64,000 nt of DNA from Pseudomonas taetrolens (GCF_900475285.1 NZ_LS483370.1:3052001-3116000), one strand, 5' to 3'; positions 47,599 to 56,461 are shown, numbered from the stretch's first letter. Program-made: numbers and translations. Notes: generated by a model not told the origin, from the sequence alone.

Positions 47599-48411
47599 TT
47601 ATACTGTCTTGTATGCTTGATTAATGACGTGCATATGAAATGCAACCTCCAGCGATTGCTCTACAACCAGCCTGCGGATGAGAGACTTTCACCCCCTGTT
47701 CATACAACATCAACGTATAGAGCAGAGTTTCCAGCAACGCATGAACGTCAATTTAAAGACAGCCTTATATAAACCCCCGTCACTGTATCAGCTCACCCAT
47801 CAAGATAACCGTATACCCTCTTCGATAAAAAAACACGTTTAAATATCATTGACACCCATCATTCCCTCGCGAAAAGCAAAAAATGATCATTGGATTAGCA
47901 TCCCGCACGAACCTGATGATCACCCAGGGCCTTTTGACACCGTCACTTCCTTGCGCGTCTAGCACCCTCAAACTGGTGATTATTTGAGCCAGAGCCCTCA
48001 TCTGCAGTGCGGATAATGATGATCCCTATTATCAAGAATCATGCATAACGCTTTAACTTAAAGCCCCGAAGCAATCTTGCAAGACATCCAGATTTGACAG
48101 ACGACCGCACACTATGACCAATGACATGACAACTACAAAAAACCAACCTTTCAAAATCGCCAACACTGGATGTCAAGCGCGCATTTATTGCCGAACGGCA
48201 TTCAACAGCATGAAACCATAACGGGGAATACATCCTTATTGTCTTCATGTGGTTGTGCGTGACGCTTCAAGTATTGCTGCAGGCTCCGGGCGAAAAGACC
48301 TAACACCACCAGAGTGACTACAGTGTCCGCCCTTCATTGCTCCGCAATCAGTGCCTTCTCATCGTCGAGCGATTGCTCATCCAATCACATGAAATAGATA
48401 ATTTGATTTCA
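47599..48411. other. Long AT-rich intergenic region with a Fur-like site
   Basis: About 810 bp without a convincing gene. Open frames at 47467-47772 (+) and 48039-48248 (-) lack ribosome binding sites and domain similarity. It should contain the promoter of the PP-loop gene. A Fur-like sequence lies at 48012-48030. Base composition is visibly richer in A+T than in the flanking core regions. Confidence 0.5.
48012..48033. promoter_or_regulatory. Candidate Fur box in a gene-poor gap
   Basis: GATAATGATGATCCCTATT matches 15 of 19 positions of the consensus GATAATGATAATCATTATC, and continues into ATTATC, giving an imperfect inverted pair over 22 bp. The nearest start codons are about 410 bp (PP-loop gene, minus strand) away, so either the promoter lies far upstream, an unannotated RNA is controlled, or the site is a leftover. 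Confidence 0.4.
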
Positions 48412-49203
48412 CTACAACGTTAATCCTCCTTGATCCAGCGTCAACATTAAAGCCCTCAAATTATCCGGCGCCACCTGTATGAGGCCTTTTCCTGGAACGT
48501 CGATTTCTGCAATCATAAACAATGCTAGCGCAGTAAAAATGGGCATGATACAAACTAAAGTATTGCCTCCACGGCGTCCCCTGGCATTATAGCCAATAAG
48601 AAAATTAGAGCAGACCGCGCACAAAATCAGCAGCGCCCAAGCCACGCCGGGTATTTGATGCCGCCAACTAGACATCGTCTTTTGTTGGGTCACATATAAT
48701 TCACTGCTTGCATGAAGCACAGTAACAATCACTGAACCCTGTCTAGCCTTCGTTATCTTGCTGATCAAAGCCCACATGTGCGATTGTACTTTAATAGACT
48801 CTGCTCGGATCGCTGCACGCTTGTCGTCATCGTTCGTCGCAAAAAAAGAAATACGCAAAAGCAAATAGTCCCGCAACATTTTCTCAGCTATTGCCTGCTG
48901 GGACTCAGTGAGTAACGTCGTGTGCTGAAATGCATTACCGATAGCAATAGTCTCATTCTCTTCTGCGACGATACGGGAATTCAACCCGCTGATTGCAAAC
49001 GTCAGAATAAAGCCAATAAGTAAACCCAGCATGGATAATGTACCACCCAGCACAACTTTTATCTCATCATCGTAATTAGAATCATGAGCAACCTTACGCC
49101 CCCACACTGCCTTCCCCGCAAAAGCTGCAACGCACAAGCCCAGCAGCATAGAGACCAACAAACACCAAGAATAGATATCAATTGAGTACAGGATCGAGCG
49201 CAT
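48412..49203 (-). CDS. DUF4239 (bestrophin-like) membrane protein
   Basis: A 263-residue protein with two hydrophobic segments at the N-terminus (YSWCLLVSMLLGLCVAAFAG and GTLSMLGLLIGFILTFAISG), a soluble middle (EENETIAIGNAFQHTTLL, RDYLLLRISFF) and two more near the C-terminus. This layout and the N-terminal GLLIGFILTFAI pattern fit DUF4239, loosely related to bestrophin channels. Function unknown. It stands alone within the AT-rich accessory region. Confidence 0.75.
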   Translation of the reverse strand: MRSILYSIDIYSWCLLVSMLLGLCVAAFAGKAVWGRKVAHDSNYDDEIKVVLGGTLSMLGLLIGFILTFAISGLNSRIVAEENETIAIGNAFQHTTLLTESQQAIAEKMLRDYLLLRISFFATNDDDKRAAIRAESIKVQSHMWALISKITKARQGSVIVTVLHASSELYVTQQKTMSSWRHQIPGVAWALLILCAVCSNFLIGYNARGRRGGNTLVCIMPIFTALALFMIAEIDVPGKGLIQVAPDNLRALMLTLDQGGLTL

Positions 49204-49502
49204 GTTCTTCTTTCGTTTTTATGTGGACTTATATCCTTATAGCACAACTAAAATTGCATGAGCATGCTTTTTACATCACCGCCATATTTGAACATTTATT
49301 GTTCCTGGCCATCACCGGCTTCAGGGACTCTGCAAGGAAATCAGGGTGTTCGGAAAATGCTGTCGTTGAAGACTTCGACAGGGAAAGCCCCAATTCGCAT
49401 GACGTAGAGCCCGAGGCCGTCGGAGACTGGCGGCGCGATGCCATCACCGTCAACTCCGATAACTTGTCGGACATGCACTGATGCTCTCTCGGTCGGAAAA
49501 TC

Positions 49503-50324
49503 TCATCTTTTCGAGTTGCTGACGAGCTTATCAATGAAGAACTCTATATGCCCTCTTGGGCTGCTGGGCAGCGACCAAGCATCGACCTTTTGAGCAATCA
49601 CATTGAATGCGCAGGCGGATTTTGAATTCGGAAAAACCTCACTGACCGCCCGCTGTTTGTGCCCTGCTTTGCGCACGCACTCGTCATATGGAACGGCCCC
49701 CGCATAGTGCAAGGATACGTCCAAGAAGCGATCAGCCAAATTGTTTAGCTTGCCAAACAGGCGGCGTCCGTCATCAAGGTTATGCACCATACTGGCCAAA
49801 ATCCGGAAGCGACTCATCCCGTAGTCACGATTCAGCAGCCGGATCAGAGCGTAGGTATCCGCGATAGAAGCTGGATCGTCGCAGACGACAAGCAATACAT
49901 CTTGAGCGGCCCTAGCGAAACTGACCATTGATTTGCCCAACCCTGTTGCAGTGTCAATCACCAGCACATCAAGACTGTCAGATATGTCGCTGAAAGCTTG
50001 AATCAGGCCTGTGTGCTGGGCAGATGACAGATTCACCATATTCTCGACACCAGAAGCAGCAGGAACAATACGCACTCCTCCAGGCCCTCGCATCAGGACA
50101 TCGGATAGCACGCAGCGACCCTCCATCAAATCAGCAAGCGTGTACGTAGGGGCAAGCCCCAACAGAACGTCAATATTCGCTAACCCAAGATCGCCATCCA
50201 ACAAGACGACACGCCTCCCGCATTTAGCCAATGCGAATGAAAGATTCACAGCCACAGTCGTCTTTCCAACACCCCCTTTACCACTTGCCACAGCGATAAC
50301 TTGTATAGAATGCACGCCATCCAT
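49503..50324 (-). CDS. FleN-like MinD/ParA ATPase (orphan paralogue)
   Basis: A 273-residue P-loop ATPase. ASGKGGVGKTTVAVNLSFAL is the deviant Walker A motif, LLDGDLGLANIDVLLGLAPTY and GPGGVRIVPAASGVENMV follow, then DVLVIDTATGLGKSMVSF and the C-terminal RGHIEFFIDKLV. Nearly every landmark of P. aeruginosa FleN, the regulator of polar flagellum number, is recognisable. It is alone here: no flhF, fliA or che genes flank it. The start MDGVHSIQV at 50324 fits FleN; the frame extends to 50357. It may be a second FleN copy carried by the accessory region. Confidence 0.88.
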   Translation of the reverse strand: MDGVHSIQVIAVASGKGGVGKTTVAVNLSFALAKCGRRVVLLDGDLGLANIDVLLGLAPTYTLADLMEGRCVLSDVLMRGPGGVRIVPAASGVENMVNLSSAQHTGLIQAFSDISDSLDVLVIDTATGLGKSMVSFARAAQDVLLVVCDDPASIADTYALIRLLNRDYGMSRFRILASMVHNLDDGRRLFGKLNNLADRFLDVSLHYAGAVPYDECVRKAGHKQRAVSEVFPNSKSACAFNVIAQKVDAWSLPSSPRGHIEFFIDKLVSNSKR

Positions 50325-50608
50325 GTCTGCTATCCCTTCCAAGAGCAATAATTTCAATCATCGATTTTGCCACATTAATCTTTGGCGAGCGCACCATCCT
50401 ATAGCAGTAGTGAATGAGCGATACACCCTTGGTAATCTCAGCGCATGTTCGCCACCCCGTGAGCTTGCCGGGTATCCAGGGAACCCGGGGCGATTCACTT
50501 GGCCATACGATGCCTTGTCTATTTGACCTCGACCACGTCCAAAAACAAGCCGCTAAAGCCGCCCTCAAAGCGAGAGCTCACCCAAGCGCTCCCGCCCCAC
50601 CCATAAAA

Positions 50609-52081
50609 TCAGAAGCTTTTCTTATACACTTTCCCGTCTTTGATAATCACCGCAATATTTCTATCTGGATCGTCCAAGAACTCGAGGTTTTTTGTAGGGT
50701 CACCGTCAACAACCAATAAGTCTGCCAGTGCACCAATTTCTATCTGTCCAATTTTTCCTGGATAAGGATTACGGAGGCCCGACAAACCTAAAAGCTCTCC
50801 ATTCAGTTTTGTCGCCATATTCAATACTTCATTGGGCGCGTAAAATCGCGTCAACTTTGCCAGCTGACGTCCCTGAGAAGCAGTCTTTTCCGGATTGAAC
50901 AAGACATCCGTTCCCCAGGCGGTCTTGATATTAAAGCGTTGCGCAAACTCATAGGCTCTAGCGGTCCCTTCAGCCACCACACGCTGACGCTCTCGACGCA
51001 CCGGGTCAGGATAAACATTAGCATCTTCATCTTGTAGAAAAGGTTGAAGGCTCCACCAGATATCGTTATCCGCCATCATGCGCACAGTTTCTTCATCCGC
51101 AAGTTGACCGTGCTCAATCGATTTCACACCTGCCCGAATGGCGCGTTGAATGCTTCTCGGTGTATACGCATGCACCATCACATAGGTGCCCCAATCGGCA
51201 GCGGCCTCCACGGCCATTTTTAATTCGGACTCCATGAACTGGGTACTGTCGAGATGGTCGTGGATGGAAGCCACACCGCCACCCGCTAGAAGTTTTATTT
51301 GAGAAGCCCCGAGCATCAGTTGCTCTCTTGTCCGCCTGAGCACTTCAGCATCACCGTCGGCTATCTCGGCTGCACCGATTTGTTCAGCAAAGCTGAGCGA
51401 CCTAAGTGCAGTGCGAGGGACCTCGGAGCGCATTCTGAAATCACCGTGGCCTGAGGTCTGCGAAATCATGGCACCTGAAGGATAAATTCGAGGCCCGATA
51501 ACAACCCCCTCGTCAATTGCACGCTTCAACGCAAATGAAGGCCCACCGGGGTCGCGAACAGTCGTAAATCCACGCATCAGGGTTTTTTCTGCTTCACGAG
51601 CGGCAATTAAATGTATATATCCGGGGTCCGCGCTCATCGCATCGAGTTCGGTTATTGCCGCCAAGGTCGTGTGCCAGTGAGCATCAATCAGCCCCGGCAT
51701 TACGACTCGCCGCCCGCAATCGATAACCGTCGCGCCCTCAACCGTCGCATTAACAGACAGCAATGCGTTAATAACGCCATCTTTAATGAGTAGAGAGACC
51801 TGTTCGTTAAGTACAGGACTACCGTCAAACAGACGAATATTTGTGAGTAAAATGTCGCGCATGGCGTCGCCGGCGTCAGTACTCCGGGCTGAAATAGTTG
51901 AGACGTTAGAGCCAGGCAGCCGGGCACCTTTCGGCTTAAGGTGACTGAAGACATCACGTTGAGACAGATCAATCATCATTCTTTGGTGAAAATCTTGTAT
52001 CAGGGGCGAACAGCAAGTACACCGGTCGTGGGGGGGGAGTTCAATATTATGGGTGGGCATGTGACGCGAATAAGCAGGCAT
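50609..52081 (-). CDS. Amidohydrolase-family protein with N-terminal cysteine cluster
   Basis: A 490-residue metal-dependent hydrolase of the imidazolonepropionase/prolidase-like amidohydrolase group. Metal ligands: VMPGLIDAHWHTTLAA (HxH), QIKLLAGGG with a Lys, YVMVHAYTPRSIQ and SIEHGQLAD (two His), and TAWGTDVLFNPEK (Asp). The first 70 residues are unusual: HDRCTCCSPLIQDFHQRMMI has three close cysteines (21, 23, 24) and continues DLSQRDVF. AGAGG lies 6 nt before the ATG at 52081; the ATG at 52060 has none. Substrate unknown (N-acyl or cyclic amides are typical). Confidence 0.88.
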   Translation of the reverse strand: MPAYSRHMPTHNIELPPHDRCTCCSPLIQDFHQRMMIDLSQRDVFSHLKPKGARLPGSNVSTISARSTDAGDAMRDILLTNIRLFDGSPVLNEQVSLLIKDGVINALLSVNATVEGATVIDCGRRVVMPGLIDAHWHTTLAAITELDAMSADPGYIHLIAAREAEKTLMRGFTTVRDPGGPSFALKRAIDEGVVIGPRIYPSGAMISQTSGHGDFRMRSEVPRTALRSLSFAEQIGAAEIADGDAEVLRRTREQLMLGASQIKLLAGGGVASIHDHLDSTQFMESELKMAVEAAADWGTYVMVHAYTPRSIQRAIRAGVKSIEHGQLADEETVRMMADNDIWWSLQPFLQDEDANVYPDPVRRERQRVVAEGTARAYEFAQRFNIKTAWGTDVLFNPEKTASQGRQLAKLTRFYAPNEVLNMATKLNGELLGLSGLRNPYPGKIGQIEIGALADLLVVDGDPTKNLEFLDDPDRNIAVIIKDGKVYKKSF

Positions 52082-52620
52082 TAAAAACCTCTACGTTCGA
52101 CTTGTTTAGTGTATGTCGCGGTAGGTATTCATTTGATAAATACACTCCGTGAGCCGTTCCAGGTTTGCAGGTCCTGTAGCGTCGCAGAGTATTGATCCGA
52201 CTCAGCCTTCGGAACCATCTCCCACGACCGCCATGATCGGCGCTGCCCACGGCATATTGAAGCCCTCAAAGAAGGCTAAAAGAATCGCCCGAGGCATTTT
52301 TTTGGCGGATGACACAATTCGCGGACGTGAATGACGTTCATTTCGATACCCGCAAATGCCTGGAAGTTACTCTCAATAAGTACCAGACCGGTGATGGCAG
52401 CGGTAAATTCTCACCATAAGTCCGGGTGCAGGTTGTGCGGACCAGCTTTGACGTGCCGTGAGTCTCGAAACCGGTCGTAGATCTTTGCTTCATCGCGCTC
52501 GCTCCGTGAGTACTTTCAAGAAACGAGACTGACTATAGATCGGAAAATGCACGGAGGACGGGCGGCATTCTCAAATTGTGTGTCTATGCACGCTTGGTCA
52601 AGGCTGAGTCAGCGTGAATA
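52082..52620. other. Gene-poor stretch with probable decayed coding remnants
   Basis: About 540 bp between the amidohydrolase and the integrase remnant. A short frame at 52149-52334 (+) reads IGAAHGILKPSKKAKRIARG, and another near 52319-52417 reads DVHFDTRKCLEVTLNKYQTG; both look like pieces of real proteins but are not assigned. Nothing intact is visible. Confidence 0.4.
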
Positions 52621-52984
52621 AGACAGGCTCAACAGTTGTTCCTTATACGAGACATTCTGCCTAAGAAAGCTGCTCGCACTCAGAAGGACAACTTAGCCCG
52701 ACTCAAGCAACTCTGCCCCATGCTCGATGACGTCCCCATTGACTCGATAACACCTGCGGCTATAGCTGGATGCGCAGGTGCAGGCCAAGAATTCTGCAAT
52801 TGATAAAGAGGATTCGTTGCTGACCAGTCGAATTGCGGCATTCCCATTTAGGGATATTCGACCGATGGCTGCATCTGAAATCAAGAATATCGAGGACGCA
52901 AGCCTGCTGTTGGGGCTTACGAAAAGCGATATTACAAAGCGGGCCTACAGGAGGCTTGGCGCTACTGCGGAGCCTTCAACATAG
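52621..52984 (+). pseudogene. Decayed tyrosine-type phage/island integrase
   Basis: Two pieces in different frames. Frame of 52621-52803 reads IRDILPKKAARTQKDNLARL, then MLDDVPIDSITPAAIAG, the N-terminal SAM-like domain of tyrosine integrases. The frame of 52778-52984 reads FPFRDIRPMAASEI and SLLLGLTKSDITKRAYRRLG, the C-terminal part where F-x-FRD-x-RA and LLGH-x-(K/T) are expected. The middle, with the first catalytic Arg box, is missing; the LLGH His is Leu; the two pieces are out of frame. It points to the tRNA-Ser gene 96 bp downstream, the usual place of such integrases. Confidence 0.75.
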
Positions 52985-53038
52985 CGATAGTCTCGGAATA
53001 CCTCACAGCCAGGCACCGACGCCATCAAACCCCAGAAA

Positions 53039-53063
53039 CGACAAAGCCCGCCAATGGCGGGCT
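53039..53063 (-). terminator. Terminator of tRNA-Ser
   Basis: AGCCCGCC and GGCGGGCT pair around AAT; on the minus strand a T-rich tail (TTTGTCGTTT) follows. It lies 17 bp beyond the 3' CCA end of the tRNA gene. Confidence 0.85.
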
Positions 53064-53079
53064 CTGCGGTGTAGCAATA

Positions 53080-53167
53080 TGGCGGAGGCGATGGGATTCG
53101 AACTCATGGACCTGTTACAGTCGACGGTTTTCAAGACCGTTGCCTTAAACCACTCGGCCACACCTCC
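53080..53167 (-). tRNA. tRNA-Ser (anticodon UGA)
   Basis: The 88-nt gene reads GGAGGTGTGGCCGAGTGG at its 5' end, with the anticodon stem-loop CGGTCTTGAAAACCG (anticodon TGA), a long class II variable arm, GTTCGAATCC in the T arm, and CGCCTCCGCCA at the 3' end with encoded CCA. A decayed integrase lies just beyond its 3' end, so it probably served as an attachment site. Confidence 0.97.
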
Positions 53168-53290
53168 TAACGTTGTTGCGGGCGCCATAATACCTGAATG
53201 ACACACGCTGTCAAACTCTCTTGATCGCTTGTTACAGAGCCTCTGCTATGATCTTTGCTACTTAACATTTCCAAACACAGGAGTATCGCC

Positions 53291-53965
53291 ATGCGCGAAC
53301 AGGATTACGCTGTTGATCGCAGCTTGCAGGCTGCTGAGCAGCTAGAGGTTAGCCGCGTCCTGCGCAACACTTATGGATTGCTGGCCCTTACTCTCGCGTT
53401 CAGCGGTGTGATGGCTTTTGTCGCTCAGCAGATGCGTGTCGGCTATCCCAATATTTTCGTGGTGCTGATCGGTTTTTACGGGCTGTTCTTCTTGACCAAC
53501 AAGTTGCGTGATTCGGCATGGGGCCTGGTGTCCGCTTTTGCCCTGACCGGTTTCATGGGTTTTCTGTTGGGTCCAATCCTCAACCGCTACCTGGGCATGC
53601 AGGGCGGCGCTGAGGTGGTGAGTTCCGCATTCGCGATGACAGCGCTGGTGTTCGGTGGCTTGTCGGCCTATGTATTGATCACCCGCAAGGACATGAGCTT
53701 CCTCGGCGGTTTCATCACCGCTGGCTTCTTCGTGTTGCTGGGCGCGGTTCTGGCGAGCTTCTTCTTCCAGATCAGCGGGCTGCAGCTGGCTATCAGCGCC
53801 GGTTTCGTTCTGTTCTCTTCGGTCTGCATCTTGTTCCAGACCAGCGCCATCATTCATGGCGGTGAGCGTAACTACATCATGGCGACGATCAGCCTGTATG
53901 TATCGATCTACAACCTGTTTGTCAGTTTGCTGCAACTGTTCGGCATCATGAGCCGCGACGACTGA
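53291..53965 (+). CDS. Bax inhibitor-1/YccA-family membrane protein
   Basis: A 224-residue protein with seven hydrophobic segments. The family C-terminal part, SSVCILFQTSAIIHGGERNY followed by YIMATISLYVSIYNLFVSLL, is diagnostic of the BI-1/YccA group; E. coli YccA modulates the protease FtsH. The ATG at 53291 follows AGGAGTATCGCC. Followed at once by a strong terminator, so monocistronic. Confidence 0.94.
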   Translation: MREQDYAVDRSLQAAEQLEVSRVLRNTYGLLALTLAFSGVMAFVAQQMRVGYPNIFVVLIGFYGLFFLTNKLRDSAWGLVSAFALTGFMGFLLGPILNRYLGMQGGAEVVSSAFAMTALVFGGLSAYVLITRKDMSFLGGFITAGFFVLLGAVLASFFFQISGLQLAISAGFVLFSSVCILFQTSAIIHGGERNYIMATISLYVSIYNLFVSLLQLFGIMSRDD

Positions 53966-53979
53966 TGTACAGCACCTGA

Positions 53980-54008
53980 CAAAAAGCCCGCTTCGGCGGG
54001 CTTTTTGT
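53980..54008 (+). terminator. Intrinsic terminator of the BI-1 family gene
   Basis: AAAAAGCCCGC and GCGGGCTTTTT pair around TTCG; the stem with a UUCG tetraloop is followed by TTG. Confidence 0.93.
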
Positions 54009-54075
54009 TGTCTGCGGCAAGCATCTTTAGGCATCTGGCTTTATCATTGCGACAGATTTGCTGACAGAGCCCACC

Positions 54076-54468
54076 ATGAAATTTGCCATTGCCCTTTATT
54101 CAGCAGCCCATGCGCCCTCTTCCCGCCGCGCCCTGCGATTCGCCGAGGCTGCGCTGGCTGGCGGCCACGAGATTGTCCGGTTGTTCTTCTACCAGGACGG
54201 CATCCACAGCGCTTCGAACAACATCGTGGTACCACAGGACGAGCAAGATCTTGCCCGACAATGGGCGACGTTTGTCCGTGAGCATCAGCTCGACGGCGTG
54301 GTGTGCATTGCGGCGGCCCTGCGCCGCGGAGTGTTGAATGAAGAGGAAGCCGCGCGTTATCAGCGCCCGGCGGTCAACCTGGAGGCGCCGTGGGAGTTGT
54401 CCGGGCTGGGGCAATTGCACGACGCGATTCAATCCGCCGATCGACTGATCTGCTTCGGAGGGCCTTGA
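54076..54468 (+). CDS. tusD: Sulfur relay protein TusD
   Basis: Subunit of the TusBCD heterohexamer that passes persulfide sulfur from TusA to TusE for 2-thiouridine formation at tRNA U34. The 130 residues start MKFAIALYSAAHAPSSRRAL; GVVCIAAALRRGV holds the sulfur-carrying Cys (near residue 78), and WELSGLGQL the conserved C-terminal part. tusC follows 1 bp after the stop. Confidence 0.95.
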   Translation: MKFAIALYSAAHAPSSRRALRFAEAALAGGHEIVRLFFYQDGIHSASNNIVVPQDEQDLARQWATFVREHQLDGVVCIAAALRRGVLNEEEAARYQRPAVNLEAPWELSGLGQLHDAIQSADRLICFGGP

Positions 54469-54469
54469 A

Positions 54470-54832
54470 ATGCCTAAGTCGCTGTTGATTATCAGCCGTC
54501 AGGCACCCTGGGCGGGGCCCGGCGCCAAAGAAGCACTGGATATCGTGCTGGCGGGCGGTGCATTTGACCTGCCAATCGGCCTGATGTTTATGGATGACGG
54601 GGTGTTCCAGCTATTACCGGAGCAAAACGCCGCCGCGATTCAGCAAAAAAACCTGACGGCCAATCTGCAAGCCCTCTCCCTGTTCGGGGTGGATGAGCTG
54701 TATGCCTGCGCCCACAGCCTGGGCGAGCGCGGTATCTCGCCTGCTGCACTTGCTGTGGATGACGTCCGGGCGCTGTCGACAGAGGATGTCCGCGCACTCA
54801 TTGACCGTTATGACCAGGTGATTACTCTCTGA
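54470..54832 (+). CDS. tusC: Sulfur relay protein TusC
   Basis: DsrF-like subunit of TusBCD, 120 residues, starting MPKSLLIISRQAPWAGPGAKEAL with FMDDGVFQLLPEQN as the family motif. It lacks a catalytic Cys role. It overlaps tusB by 1 bp (TGATG-type junction). Confidence 0.94.
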   Translation: MPKSLLIISRQAPWAGPGAKEALDIVLAGGAFDLPIGLMFMDDGVFQLLPEQNAAAIQQKNLTANLQALSLFGVDELYACAHSLGERGISPAALAVDDVRALSTEDVRALIDRYDQVITL

Positions 54833-55131
54833 TGTCGACCTTACACGTTTTGAGTCACTCACCTTTCTCCGACACGCGCCTGGCCAGTTGCTTGCGCCTG
54901 CTTGGCGAGAATGACGGCCTGCTGCTCTGCGGCGATGCAGTCTATGCCTTGCAGCCCGACAGCAGCGCGCTTCAATGCCTCGAAAAGCGTATCGGTACGT
55001 TCAAGCTGTTTATGCTCGAGGAGGATCTTCTGGCGCGTCATCTTGAATGCCCGCAGTGGGCGACGGTCGTGGATTACCCCGCCTTCGTCGAGTTGTCGAT
55101 TACTTATGACAAGGTCAACAGCTGGCTATGA
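54832..55131 (+). CDS. tusB: Sulfur relay protein TusB
   Basis: DsrH-like subunit, 99 residues, MSTLHVLSHSPFSDTRLASC at the N-terminus and YPAFVELSITYDKVNSWL at the C-terminus, both typical. It overlaps tusE by 4 bp (ATGA). Confidence 0.94.
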   Translation: MSTLHVLSHSPFSDTRLASCLRLLGENDGLLLCGDAVYALQPDSSALQCLEKRIGTFKLFMLEEDLLARHLECPQWATVVDYPAFVELSITYDKVNSWL

Positions 55132-55463
55132 ATGCACTCATCCTCGACGACAAACAGATCGAGCTGGACAAAGACGGTTACCTGGTCGATCTCAATGACT
55201 GGTCCGTTGACGTCGCGCAGGCGCTGGCCGCGCAATCAGGGATTGAGTTGAGCCCAGAGCACTGGGAAATCCTGGAGCTGCTGCGCAGCTTCTATCAGGA
55301 GTTCCAGCTGTCTCCCGCCACTCGCCCGCTGATCAAGTACACCGCGCTGAAGCTGGGTGCAGAGAAAGGCAATAGCTTGCACCTCAACCGTCTGTTCAAT
55401 GGCACTCCCGCCAAGCTCGCCGCCAAGCTGGCGGGACTCCCCAAGCCGACCAATTGCCTATGA
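55128..55463 (+). CDS. tusE: Sulfur carrier protein TusE (DsrC family)
   Basis: Final sulfur carrier before MnmA, 111 residues. DKDGYLVDLNDWS, LSPEHWEILELLRSFYQEF and LIKYTALKLG are DsrC/TusE motifs. The penultimate residue is the conserved catalytic Cys (PTNCL). The following gene overlaps its stop by 4 bp (ATGA). Confidence 0.96.
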   Translation: MNALILDDKQIELDKDGYLVDLNDWSVDVAQALAAQSGIELSPEHWEILELLRSFYQEFQLSPATRPLIKYTALKLGAEKGNSLHLNRLFNGTPAKLAAKLAGLPKPTNCL

Positions 55464-56461
55464 ACGCTCAAGCTCCGCTCACCCTTGAAACCCCGGCCGA
55501 ACACCCTTTCGCACAATTCGTGCGCATCCTGGGCAAAGGCAAACGAGGTGCTCGCAACCTGACCCGTGAAGAAGCTCGCGAAGCAATGGGCATGCTGCTT
55601 GACGAAAAGACTGAAGACACCCAGCTGGGCGCCTTCCTGATGCTGCTGCGGCACAAGGAAGAAAGCCCTGAAGAAATGGCCGGCTTTACCGAAGCGGTGC
55701 GCGAACGTCTAATCGCGCCCACGCTCAACGTCGACATTGACTGGCCTACGTACGCAGGCAAAAAACGCCATCTGCCCTGGTATTTGCTGGCGGCCAAATG
55801 CCTGGCACAGAACGGCGTGCGCATTTTCATGCATGGCGGCGGGGCCCACACGGCGGGCCGGCTCTACAGCGAACAGTTACTCAGCGAACTTGCGATCCCG
55901 CTGTGCCGCGACTGGCAAAGCGTCGAGGCGGCACTGGACTCAGGCCACCTGGCCTTTATGCCGTTGCAGGACTGGGCCCCGCAGTTACAGCGCATGATCG
56001 ATCTGCGCAACACCCTGGGCTTGCGCTCACCAATTCATTCGCTGGCGCGGATTCTGAACCCCCTGGGCGCACGCTGCGGCCTGCAAAGCATCTTCCACCC
56101 GGGCTACCAAAGCGTGCACCGTGAGGCCAGCGGCCTGCTGGGAGACAACAGCATCGTGGTCAAGGGCGACGGCGGCGAAGTCGAAATCAACCCGGACACC
56201 CTGAGCCATCTTTACGGGACTACTGCAGGCGTCAGCTGGGACGAGGAATGGCCTGCGCTGTCTTCACAGCGCCATGTCAAACCGGCATCCCTGGAACCTG
56301 GGCATCTCAAGGCCCTGTGGCGTGGCGAGGTCGAAGACAGCTACCCGCAACTGGCGCTTATTTCGACCATGGCCCTGGCCTTGCGTGGGCTGGGTACGCC
56401 GCGTGAACAAGCCTTTGAGCTGGCACAGCGCTATTGGGATAACCGCGACAAATCGATTTAA
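55460..56461 (+). CDS. TrpD2/YbiB-like glycosyl transferase family protein
   Basis: A 333-residue protein of the anthranilate-phosphoribosyltransferase fold. FAQFVRILGKGKRGARNLTR and EARE-AMGMLLDEKTEDTQLG give the helical N-terminal domain; HGGGAHTAGRLYSEQLLSEL, NPLGARCGLQSIFHPGYQ and VVKGDGGEVEINPD belong to the catalytic-type domain. YbiB relatives bind nucleic acids and are not known to act in tryptophan synthesis. It is coupled to tusE through ATGA; the TTG at 55454 is a possible alternative start. Confidence 0.88.
   Translation: MNAQAPLTLETPAEHPFAQFVRILGKGKRGARNLTREEAREAMGMLLDEKTEDTQLGAFLMLLRHKEESPEEMAGFTEAVRERLIAPTLNVDIDWPTYAGKKRHLPWYLLAAKCLAQNGVRIFMHGGGAHTAGRLYSEQLLSELAIPLCRDWQSVEAALDSGHLAFMPLQDWAPQLQRMIDLRNTLGLRSPIHSLARILNPLGARCGLQSIFHPGYQSVHREASGLLGDNSIVVKGDGGEVEINPDTLSHLYGTTAGVSWDEEWPALSSQRHVKPASLEPGHLKALWRGEVEDSYPQLALISTMALALRGLGTPREQAFELAQRYWDNRDKSI

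Noticed and set aside
48039..48248. 69-codon minus-strand frame in the long gap
   Set aside because: No ribosome binding site, no similarity, unlike neighbouring proteins.
49271..49474. Small minus-strand frame after the FleN-like gene (MSDKLSELTVMASRRQ...)
   Set aside because: Serine-rich, no domain, weak ribosome binding site; the plus strand reads just as well. A remnant is possible but cannot be shown.
52149..52334. Short plus-strand frame (IGAAHGILKPSKKAKRIARG)
   Set aside because: Looks protein-like but is short, without start signals or recognised family; listed only as a possible remnant.
53080..53167. Duplicated attachment site of the island
   Set aside because: I looked for a second copy of the tRNA-Ser 3' end across 43-53 kb and did not find one, so no att pair is annotated.
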